Positions 42,077 to 51,100 of a DNA stretch of 64,000 nt are shown piece after piece (within the stretch, counting starts at the first letter, position 1; every line of letters begins with the position of its first letter). Made by a program: the position numbers and the translations under genes. Under the pieces are notes generated by a model. That model was not told where the DNA came from, did not search any database, and was given only the letters and a program-made list of their open reading frames with translations. Location: positions 678,174 to 742,173 of the forward strand of contig CAJNDT010003369.1 in the NCBI GenBank assembly GCA_905221615.1. Reading direction: 5' to 3'. The DNA is from Symbiodinium sp. CCMP2592. Taxonomy: Eukaryota > Sar > Dinophyceae > Suessiales > Symbiodiniaceae.

Positions 42077-42313
42077 TCAGACGCGACCGACGCGCTCCCA
42101 GTCGCGACCCTGCATGGACAGGAATCTACGGATGACATCGTCTGGGTCATCGTTGGGCAGCTTGGTTGAGAAAGCTGGGATGCGAATCCCCGAAATTGCA
42201 TCGCAGGGTTTAGGCATACCGAGTTCATGGTTGAGGACAAAAGGCTCAATCCATGTCCCCTCAGTTGTTGGTGTTTCGGCAGCGGAAGGGCTCCGAAAGA
42301 GCGCCCGAAGCAA
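42077..42313 (-). CDS. Possible coding fragment (minus strand)
   Basis: The minus frame encodes a coding-like stretch (EGTWIEPFVLNHELGMPKP, IPAFSTKLPNDDPDDVIRRF) of about 75 residues without repeats. No domain recognised. The overlapping plus frame is less natural. It may be a fragment of a decayed gene or an exon on the opposite strand to the channel gene. Confidence 0.3.
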   Translation of the reverse strand: MLRALFRSPSAAETPTTEGTWIEPFVLNHELGMPKPCDAISGIRIPAFSTKLPNDDPDDVIRRFLSMQGRDWERVGRV

Positions 42314-42413
42314 ACCCCTAAGATGACCTGCTGAGGAACGTCTTCTGCGCCACCTGACGGCACTGCTTGCAGAAGGAGGATATTCTAAGCTTGGTTTCTT
42401 CTGTATTTATTCA

Positions 42414-42490
42414 GATGGGTGGTTGTCAAAATTAGGATCCCTCTTGGGTACCCAATATAATACAGCACCTCTTATTTACGGTGGGTGTCT
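42414..42490. mobile_element. Group A copy 3 (half)
   Basis: Left end GGTGGTTGTCAAAATTAGG and core AATACAGCACCTCTTATTTA are present. The right inverted repeat is missing, so this is a truncated copy. Confidence 0.6.
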
Positions 42491-44081
42491 CTAGAGCCCA
42501 TGCTCTCGCTTTTGCCTGAGGTCACTTGGATTGCTGATCCTTGGCGGCATCCTTTTCAGGAAGCCAAAACAAGCTTGTTGGGGTGAGATATCCCAGTCCT
42601 ACTGGCTTGCTTGAAGAGGTGATAGGATCTCCGTTGTAGACTGATAGAACTCTTACGGTTTTGTATGTGTGTGTGTGTGTGTTCATTCGGATTCTGGGCA
42701 CCCGCCTATTTGGAAGCCAAGCCAAGACACCCAAACCTTCAGGTGGGAACGTAAACTAAGTTCCTTAACAAGAACCCAGCTAAGGAGGCGTTCGTGAAAA
42801 TTTGGGAGATGAGGTGGCGCTACTTCAAGGCCTGCGGTTCGCAGGGCAGGGGAGCCGGTACAGCCCTGAACCCCCGAGGCCCGGAGCAAGAGAGCCCTCT
42901 CTGTCCCTTAAGAAGAATTTAGATGCCCCCTAAACCTAACCTACTGTAAAGTTTGAGGCATACTGCTTAGTTAGGTTAGTTTGGACTCCTTGGGTGCTCC
43001 TTCCCAGCATTAAGACTGCTTCCAGCGTCTAGGATTCTTGAGTCGTTTTGTGAGACTTGGGCATTGGGCTTTAAAGCTTTGCAGCCATTGCCCCAAGCCT
43101 TCTCTAAACTCGAAACCCTGAACCTTTGACGTGCCAGGATTGCCTGAACTATGTCGACATGATTTTGGTCGCCTCTCGACAGTGTCTGAACGAACCCAGG
43201 GAGCTCAGACAGGTGGTATAGGCTTCAGCCAGTAGCAAAACAAGGGCTTACAGGCAGCAGGCTTTGTAGCTCTACGGTTTTGCCACAGCCAATGAAGAGG
43301 GACATTGCTGTGAGTCTGTTCAGCTTCCAGAGTAAGTGCCCCTGACCGGCTTTGCTTTGGACGACAGTGATGCCGAGGATGCCAAAACGTTTGCGATGAT
43401 AAAGCTATTTTTCGACAGAGGAGAGCAGACAAAACTCCATTCTGATTTCTAAATGTTAAGGTCCCTTGTAGTAAACCCGCACACTAACCCCGATTCCTAA
43501 ACCCTAAGCCCTAAACCTGGTGCGTCCGAGCTGCGAGAGCGTAAACCCGAAACCTTGTTTTCTTTTTGAGTGTCAAAAAACCTTATATAGTAACCTCAAA
43601 CCCTATCCCTTACATAGTAACCCTAGACCCTAAACCCTAAGAGAGCCTTCGTCCTGGTTTCGCTCAAAAACTAAGCGCGACTCTCTTCCGAGGTGCTGAC
43701 GGCTTCTTGGCAGCCCTCAGCTCTGGTCCGGGTTCTTCTTAAAAGAAGTTCGTTTAAGTTACCATAGAAAGGACTAACACCTATTTTTCGTTATGCGCGG
43801 GTTTCTTCGATGACAGGTTTTTTGGTTTATAGCCATCTGCAAACGGGGGGGGTTCTTAAGAGTTGGGAAAGGGCCGCATTTTGGTGTATGTTATAGCATA
43901 CTTGTTCTAAGAAGCCCTGGAGATAAGTATTCGTATTTCTTCAGTGTTCTCTATAGTTGCAGCTGGTCATGAGTGTCTTGCCTGTCTCAGGTTGCCGATG
44001 TTTGGATAATCCCTTATGTGACGGAAGCTTGGCTGTTCAGATCATCCGTGTGTGCACATGGCTAGACCCTGTGACCCTAAA
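42491..44081. other. No supported gene; half MITEs
   Basis: Half-copies of group E lie at about 42745-42782 (TTCCTTAACAAGAACCCAG) and 43725-43775 (CGGGTTCTTCTTAAAAGAAG). A (TG)n run lies at about 42666-42682 and telomere-like words at 43497-43520 and 43620-43645. No convincing coding frame. Confidence 0.45.
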
Positions 44082-44184
44082 TGGGAGTTTCCGAAAATTG
44101 GGGGGTACCTTATTTTGGGGTCCTTATTATAAGGATCCTACTATTGGGTACTATATTAGGGTCCCCTATTTTCGGAAACTCCCA
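44082..44184. mobile_element. MITE-like palindrome, group B copy 2
   Basis: Left end TGGGAGTTTCCGAAAATTGG, right end CCTATTTTCGGAAACTCCCA. It is flanked by AA on both sides. The interior GGTCCTTATTATAAGGATCC is nearly the same as in copy 1. Confidence 0.8.
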
Positions 44185-44349
44185 AATCGATTGTCACAGT
44201 GCAGAGGGATCGCTCTCATTAGTCAAGTGCATGCAGCGGACATCCGGTAGCTGATGTCCACAGCAACATGGTCACGTGCGATGCAAAGGCCGGCACACGT
44301 CGAAGGCGGCTTTCATGAACATGTGTGCTGCGGTTTGTGGGCCTGCCCA

Positions 44350-44450
44350 CGACAAAATGCAAACAGGTTTGATCTTATTAGCTTATGGAAGTGCTTGGTA
44401 TTGCTGGATGCTGTTGTCACTGGCGGTCGTGCGTTTGTTGCCACAGAATG
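44350..44450 (+). CDS. Possible S3-helix exon of the channel
   Basis: NANRFDLISLWKCLVLLDAV continues as VTGG. An N-x-FD motif at the start of a hydrophobic helix is what S3 of voltage-gated channels shows (W-N-x-F-D). It lies in the right order before S4. The match is weak and exon borders are not clear. Confidence 0.3.
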
Positions 44451-44699
44451 CTGCTTCACGGCTTTGAAAGCGATTGCGATTGCCTGCGCACTTTGATCTG
44501 GGAATCTTCTCTAAAGCGAACTATTTGTTTTCCTTCTTTGGCAGATGTTGTTCTTGGTTGGAGACCTGGTGCACGTGTGAATTTACAAGTGCCCCACCTA
44601 CAGATAGAGAGGTCGGAAAGATGGCAGCAGAGAGTGTCTCCTTTTTGCCGGGCCCTGGACTGATTTCTGCAAGCCCTCCACCCTAAATCCAAACCCACA

Positions 44700-44790
44700 T
44701 GCCTCGCCTAGAGTGAGCGCCCAAACCCCCCAAACCCCTAAATCCTAGGCCCCTAAGCCCCTAAACCATCCTAAATCCCCAATAAAGGAC
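44700..44790. repeat. Telomere-like words
   Basis: AACCCCCCAAACCCCTAAATCC and CCTAAGCCCCTAAACC, diverged heptamers just before the S4 exon. Confidence 0.5.
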
Positions 44791-44803
44791 CCTAAACCAT
44801 ACT

Positions 44804-44900
44804 GAGGACGTCGAAAGTAATCTGGTCGTCTTTCGAATGCTGCGCCTGATGCGGCTGCTTCGACTGGTGAAGTTGGTGCAAGTGCTCCGGCGTTTCAGGC
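44804..44900 (+). CDS. Voltage-gated ion channel, S4 voltage-sensor exon
   Basis: The frame reads EDVESNLVVFRMLRLMRLLR and continues LVKLVQVLRRFR. Positive residues fall on every third position (R, R, R, R, K, Q, R) in an otherwise hydrophobic helix, which is the hallmark of the S4 voltage sensor of Nav/Cav/Kv-type channels. The exon probably ends near CGTTTCAG|GC at 44897. The gene is a membrane cation channel; ion selectivity cannot be told because the pore loop was not found. The opposite-strand frame over this region is its shadow. Confidence 0.7.
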
Positions 44901-45165
44901 CGAGAGCGGTAAGACTCGCGATTCCTTAGGCCAGCGAAAGGAGGTTCGATGGTCCGTGGTAGAGGTTTAAATCCTTGTTGTTTCCGGATCGAAATCATGC
45001 AACAACCATCCCGGAGCAGTTCAAATGAGCAGAATAATGCTCGATTTTTCAATAGTAGCCGTAGTAGCCAAGGAAGGTGTTCAAAGCTGCATACATCATG
45101 CAACGCACTGGCTCTAGACATTCGCTTAAAAAAGCGGAGTGCGTTCTCCCTGCGACCTTCGGACA

Positions 45166-45232
45166 GGAACCTTTGGCTACTCGTGCAAGGCTTCGCGGAG
45201 GCCGTGACCACCCTTAACTGGGTCTTCCTGAT
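45166..45232 (+). CDS. Voltage-gated ion channel, S4-S5 linker and S5 exon
   Basis: The frame reads LWLLVQGFAEAVTTLNWVFL then M, starting after GACAG. L-W-x-L-V-x-G-x-x-x-A-x-x-T-L-x-W-V is the common S4-S5 linker/S5 start of Nav/Cav-type channels. It is placed 270 bases after S4 on the same strand. A splice from about 45232 to about 45890 gives a continuous S5 helix. Confidence 0.65.
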
Positions 45233-45521
45233 GTTTCCCGGCGGTGATCAATGCTCTGCCATGTTTCTTGAGCCACATTCCTTCAGTGTGTGTTTGCACC
45301 ATACCATGGCAATCTTTAATGTTTCTGGCATGAATGTCGGCGCAGAGAAGGAGTGCCGCTGAACTCATTGGAACATGGAAGGCTCATTAAGGCTTGAAGG
45401 AGCCATCGTTCAGTCCAAAAGTGGCCCTGAATTTGTAGTAGATCTACCTGACGGGTTCCTTAAATGTTGCCATAGTACTACCGCCCAAACCCTATTCGAA
45501 CCATGAAGCCATCCATATTAT

Positions 45522-45632
45522 TTGGAGGTTCATGCCTAGGTATAAGGTATAAGGTTATAAGTCCCCCAATGTGGGTTATAACTGTAGTTACCCGACTTAT
45601 AGCTCCACGTATACCTACCCATGAACCTCCAA
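45522..45632. mobile_element. MITE-like palindrome, group C copy 1
   Basis: The outer inverted repeat is TTGGAGGTTCATG ... CATGAACCTCCAA and the inner pair is ATAAGTCCCCCAATG / GTTACCCGACTTAT. It lies in the putative intron between the two S5 exons. Confidence 0.7.
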
Positions 45633-45889
45633 GTAGGACGCTGTCATCTTCAGCTTTGTTTGTTGAAGAGCGTTTTTTTTGTGGTGCTGCTCTACGGCTT
45701 CTCGTCTTTCTAAAGTAGTTCCGCAGTACCCAACCTTTAAGCTTTTTGGGGTTCTTATAACTTGGTGGCACTCTAAAGGTTTAACCTTCTATTTCCGTGG
45801 CCCATTGGGGAAATAAGCAAATCAGAACGGAGTTGTCGGGTTGAAGACTGAAGGAGAAGTCACACTTCGTTCGGATTTGCATTTGGCAG

Positions 45890-45945
45890 AGGTTGTGCCT
45901 GATCATGTACACCTTCGCCGTCTGCCACCGGGCTGCAAAGAACTG
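45890..45945 (+). CDS. Voltage-gated ion channel, end of S5
   Basis: After ATTTGGCAG the frame reads RLCLIMYTFAVCHRAAK. The IMYTFAV pattern matches the outer half of S5 in Nav/Cav-type channels and continues the WVFLM of the previous exon. Later exons (pore, S6) were not found before 46.2 kb, so the gene is incomplete here or has long introns. Confidence 0.5.
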
Positions 45946-46248
45946 AGAGTAACCTCCCTAACTTTTTGCGACCTGTGCTTCGATGGCATTCGCCTTTAAG
46001 TTCCTATCCCTCATAGTAACCCTTATGGATCCCTTATAGACTCCTTTAAAGGAACCCTATTCGGAGCCACTCCTACAGGGCATGGTTGAGTTGAAAACTC
46101 GGCATGTCTTGTTTGTGCAAGATCCGGTGGTTCTCTTGTCTAGGTTTCAACACAGCCTGTGGCTGGGCCCGAGGCCGCTCCCACCTCCACCGTCGCAACA
46201 TCCGCCGTAAAGCCTTTGTGTTTATCGTTATGGTTACGGTCATTCTGA

Positions 46249-46331
46249 GTATTCTTATTGTTATTATTATTATTATTCGTAGTAGTAGTAGTAGTTGTCG
46301 TAGAAGTCGTAGTAGTAGTAGTAGGAGTAAC

Positions 46332-46366
<35 letters not shown>

Positions 46367-46439
46367 GAGTAGTAGTGGTAGTAGTAGTGGTAGGAGTAGT
46401 AGTGGTAGTTGTAGTAGTAGTAGTAGCATTAGAGGTAGC

Positions 46440-46527
<88 letters not shown>

Positions 46528-46528
46528 C

Positions 46529-46571
<43 letters not shown>

Positions 46572-46601
46572 TGTAGTAGTAGTAGTAGCATTAGAGGTAG
46601 C

Positions 46602-46666
<65 letters not shown>

Positions 46667-46672
46667 ATTAGT
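46249..46672. repeat. (TAG)n / (GTA)n microsatellite, about 420 bases
   Basis: Near-continuous GTA repeats with a few interruptions (GTTGTAGTAG, GCATTAGAGGTAGCAG twice, 46425 and 46585). The duplicated interruption shows internal duplication. All frames across it are open or closed by repetition and carry no gene. Confidence 0.95.
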
Positions 46673-46835
46673 AGTAGTTGTGAAGAACGGAAACCCAAAG
46701 GGGCAGCACGCACCCTCGTTTTCCGTCCAAGCAGAAAGTCCAACGACCGTGACAGGTCGAACGTCCGCCCAGGACGGGCTGCGCGCAATTGCGTCGCGGC
46801 AACGAGAAGCTACCAACGACACACTGCCGTGCTCA

Positions 46836-46850
46836 CTTGAGCCAAAAATG
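46836..46850 (-). other. Probable relic of the dinoflagellate spliced leader
   Basis: On the minus strand this reads CATTTTTGGCTCAAG. The 3' end of the dinoflagellate trans-spliced leader is CATTTTGGCTCAAG; here it has one extra T. A 12-base identical block plus CA/T upstream is unlikely by chance in 64 kb. Such relics mark genes that returned to the genome through spliced mRNA. The sequence downstream (leftward) has an open frame that runs into the TAG microsatellite. Confidence 0.5.
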
Positions 46851-46872
46851 TTATGAATACTAATTACAGAAG

Positions 46873-47330
46873 AGCATGCATAAAAGCATACAGCACAACA
46901 GCCAGCCCGCAGACTATGTACAGTTACATTCGCCCCTCAGCCGAGAGCACGATAGAGCCGTAGGATTCCGCGGGCGGCCGGAGGCCGTAAAACTGACCTA
47001 CAGACCCTGCCCTCCTACAAACCCTTCGCACTCAGCACAAGACCTTCGTTTTTCACGGCCTGGGCTGCACGAGGCTCTGGTTTCCTACTGTACACAGCCT
47101 GCGCCGCACTGCGGCCACAGGGCTGGTGAAACGAGCAGCTGAAGCTGCGGCGTTACTCCACGCTCTTCGGGAGCACTACCGTGCCTCCCTAGCCGCTCCC
47201 GTCAAAGACCTGTAGAGCGGATACGCCACCCTGTCGTCTCATCGGAAAGCAGCTAGGTGCTGCGACCAAAACTGAAGTTGCCACAGGTGGCTAGAAGGGC
47301 GGAGCGCAGTCCGCGACTTCTAGTCCACGG
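46873..47330 (-). other. 3' flank of the minus-strand retroelement locus
   Basis: GC-rich sequence without a convincing frame, directly after the stop of the PLD-domain ORF. Likely 3' UTR or element end. No copy of it was recognised at the right edge, so no LTR can be called. Confidence 0.4.
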
Positions 47331-48180
47331 TCACTGCGGCTCCACGTTGGGTTGCGCGGCGGGCTGCTGGACATTTGAGGGTTTTGCCCGCCCGCGGTGG
47401 TTCCGCTGAGGTGCTTCGAACTCCTCGAGCTTCAGCGCCTTGGACCACTCGGTGCCAAACGAATCTAGCCACTTTTGGCTAAATTCAGAGGTCAGCACAC
47501 TGGCGACCGCGATGCCGACCTCCGCGTTGGCCCGTGAACTAGCACTAAAGTTTAGGCTTCCTATCACGGCGCTAACTGTGGAGTCCGGCCTCGTCACGAG
47601 CACCGTCTTGGCGTGGTGGATGCCCGCGAGGCCTGCGCCGATGCTCACGTCCGTGCGGTTCTCGGCGGCGTAAGCCGCCTTGACCGAGGTGCCCTTGCCG
47701 ACACGGACCTGGACGCCAGCCGCCCCTAGCTCCTTGAGGGACTGCAGCTGGAGCTTGGTCCGGCTCGTCTGCGAGTTGTCGGCAAGCACGTGGGCTCGGG
47801 CGCCTCGCTCCAGCGAGGACACGAGGGCTCCAACCAAAGGCTTGCTATCGAAGCTGTAGGCTCGCACGTAAACGTGGTCCCCATGCCCAGCGTCCGATAG
47901 CATCGTTTGTACCACAGCGTGATACTCCGGAAGGGTCAGAAACTTGACCCCGGCTCGCTCGAAGCCGTCAGGGATCGGGAAGTCTCTGACACGCCGTGCC
48001 TGGCTCGACATGGGAGCTGTCGGAGCCGGAGACGCCGCAGAGGTACCCTGGCGGGAAGCCTCCGCTGCAGGCGTCTTCGGAACAGTCTCTGTCGGAGGCG
48101 CCGACACTGTGGCCACCTCGTGGCGGCCTCTGAGCTTGGTAAAGCCGTCAAGGCAACCCTCGGACGGGTTCCCGACATTC
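47331..48180 (-). CDS. PLD-like (HKD) phosphodiesterase domain
   Basis: The frame reads from about 48180 down to TGA at 47331-47333. After a Pro/Ala-rich linker, a typical PLDc_2-like start (DHVYVRAYSFDSKPLVGALV, ERGARAHVLAD) is followed by IHHAKTVLV and GSLNFSASS, i.e. H-x-K and G-S-x-N of the HKD motif. The canonical Asp position reads differently, with a four-residue longer spacer and an Asp three residues later. One HKD per chain means dimer-forming enzymes of the Nuc/PLD6 type, which act on nucleic acids or phospholipids. It continues the upstream ORF after a -1 frame change near 48140. A basic tail (NHRGRAKPSN) ends it. Confidence 0.65.
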
Positions 48181-51100
48181 CAGCTCTTTCAGAGAGCGAT
48201 CTCGCTTTCGACACCATGCCGGCAAGGCACCCCTGTTCCAGGGCCGGCGCGCCGAGGATCGCACGGGCGCGTCTAGTCGCGGCCGGGGCGACGGACAGCG
48301 TTGGGGCAGCGCTCGCGCCTGTCATGGCCACGAGTTGCCCCGCAGCTTCAACAGCGCGTTCTATGTGACCACAACGTCCCTCGTTGAGGAATGCCTTGCA
48401 GTCGCAGCCTGCGCCGTCCGCGCCCGACCCGACCTTCACAAGAACCCTGTGTGCTCCGGCCTTAGTCTTTGATGCAACCTCAAAGACAGCCTCCCGGCCT
48501 TCGAGCGACACCAGAACAGCATTCCCAAAGGGGTTACCGTTCATGGCGTGCATTAGCCGGTTAGTGGCGACACGTCCGGCCCACCACAGCACTACGGCCG
48601 CGAACGTCCACAGTAGGACGACGGCCGTCAAGCCAACCACGCGGACACCCCGAACGAGGATACCAGAGGATTCCTCGATGAGGTCCTCCGCCGCAGTGGC
48701 AACTGCAGTGAGGCTCACGTGTGCCACCTCTCTGGCACCGCGCTCAACAGTGAAGAGGGTAGGCGCCAGCGCAGCGGCCACCAAACCCGTCTTCCATCCA
48801 ATGTTGCCCGTTGTGGCGTGGGCTGCGCGATTGCGCGCTCTCCTGGAGAGAGCCCAGCTGGAGACCGCAGCGCCTATCGAGCGCACGGCCCCAAGGAACC
48901 CACCACGGTTCGAGGGCCCGGAAGAGACAGCGGGGCGAGAAGAAACGGCAGGGGCCTCGGGCGCCACTCTGTGGCCACCCGGGCCACGCAGTGGGAGCGT
49001 GAGGGCGGGCTGCCCAGCACGCTCGCCGAGTCGGGAGGAGTATGCCAGTCCGGCAGCACCTCCGGCCCACCATCCTCGGTTGCCGTAGCGGTTCGAGCTT
49101 CCCCTTCCACCACCTTTGCCACCACCCTTGCTGCCAGAGCTGCGGCCCCCACTGGGTGCACCGCGCCCGGAGGAAGGTTGGCTCCACCAGGCTCGGGCAG
49201 AGTCTTGAGAGAGCTCTGCCTGCCTGCGCTTTTCAGCGCGGAGCCTCTTCCGTCCGGAGCGGAGGAATTTCCTCGCATGCTCCGCAAGGGGATCGGCGTT
49301 GATGGAACGCTCGATCCGTTCCATCTTCGTGCCCTCGCTCTCTTCCGACGAAGAAGCAGCTTCATCGTCGCCTTCCTGGGGCGGCATGCCGTGGGTTATG
49401 AACGACGCGCCCGACTTAGGGCCACTGCACTTAAAGCACAGTTTGCGCCATAACATGTTCCTCTCTTGGCATGTGTCCCGCCCACAGGTCCAGTAGGCGT
49501 TGGACATTGCGGCGGCGATCGCGTCCGAACGCTTCGCATAAAGGTACTCCTTTATGCGTTCCTTATGTTCATCGAGCCAGACCTCGATGAACCACGCCGG
49601 CGCCGTTCGCAGGTCCACCGGCGTGCTCCAGTACAGGCTGTCCTCGAAGATCCCCACACAGGGGGCACCTCCGAGCTCCTCGGAATCATGGTGCCGGCAG
49701 GTATTGCGTCCTGGTGGGTTCGCACGCCCACAAGTAAAGCAATCCCACCAGCCCCAAGGCCAGACCTTGCCTGTGAGGAGCGGAACGCGCTCGGGTGTCG
49801 GTCCAAGCTCGTTTTCATCGTAATCGGGCCAGATTTCAAACACTGGCCTGTTCGACAAAATCGCAGCCTGGTAGACGAACGCGCGCCTCCGGCGCCGCGC
49901 CAACGCGAGGAGCTGCTCGAGCGTATGCTCACCACCGCCTCGGAAGAATTCCCTGATCTGTTCATCATGTTGGAGATCAAGGGGGACCGTGAGCCTGGGA
50001 TCCACGTCGCGGGCGCCGGGCCTTCCAGGCCCCGGCGGTGGAGTCGCATCCCAGTCCACGTCGCGCCAATCGGCCCCGGGAACCTCGTTCGAGAGTCCGT
50101 AAACCCCCGAAACTCGGTGTTGGGGAGCCGGCGACTCCATGGTATCCTGCCATGTTGTGAATCGCTTCTTGGGCGGCGGCGGTCCCTCCGGCTCCGCGGG
50201 TCGCCGCTTGTCTGTGCTCGACGGAGCAGCGGCCCCGCTGGCACCTTCTTCGGCACCTGCCTCGCCACTAGACGAGGGAGCCGCGCCTGTCCCGGCCGCG
50301 GCTCCTGCAGGGCCGGCTGGTGCCGAGGGCGCTTCTTCCTTCTTGGTGGTGGCCCGCTTGGCCGCGGGGCCTTGACGCTCAGAGCCGCTCTCCTCAACGG
50401 CGCGCTTGAGGGAGGAGAGGGACTTAGCCTCTGCTGTCTCCTTTTCCTCCTTGGTCACTGCAGGAAGGCGGGTGTCGCGCCGTGCCTCAGGAGCCGCAGC
50501 CGCGGCCTCCTGGGCCGAAGCAGCAAGCTCCTCCTTGGCGCGTGCCGCCGCTCTTTCCCGTGCCAAGCCTGCCTTCATAGACTCCGCGAGGCTAGGGATC
50601 CGGACCTCCGGACTCCCTGCCTCAGCTGGGGGAGTCACGTTGGCCGCAGGCGCTGCAGAGGAGGAAGACGCCTCCTGAGAGGCATCCGGAGGAGCAGGAG
50701 CCATCTCCTGATCCTCGGAATGCGTCGCCGAAGATGGCGGAGCTTTCTTCTTAGGGCTGGAAGCCTGAGGCTCCGCACCCCATCGTGGATCAGGCGGGGT
50801 TCCAGTCCTCTGGACACCCCCCTTCTCTCGAGGGAGCAGATCCGTTTCCAGCATAGGGGGATCTATCTCCAGTTGGGTGTCAGTCTGCTTTGCGATAGGG
50901 TTCAAGACACCCGCGGCGAGCTTTTCTTCTCTGAGCCCATCGTGGGCGTTCCAGATAAGGTCTGAAAAGGTTTCCCTCATCGCTTGGACGTGCTCCCTCG
51001 GGGTATCTTCCCGGGGAGCGTCCACGTCCGGATCTTGGGGCTCCAAAAGCTCGTCGGGGAACGCCGGAGGAGGCGGTTCAACATCTTCGGGAACCTCTCC

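Noticed and set aside
44792..45211. 139-codon minus-strand ORF
   Set aside because: Antisense to the S4 exon of the channel. The plus strand has the highly specific Arg-every-third pattern.
46073..46856. ORFs of 137-250 codons over the TAG microsatellite
   Set aside because: Poly-Leu, poly-Ser and poly-Val translations of a simple repeat in all frames.
46873..47330. Possible LTR of the gypsy-like locus
   Set aside because: No second copy visible, and the 5' end of the locus is outside the window.
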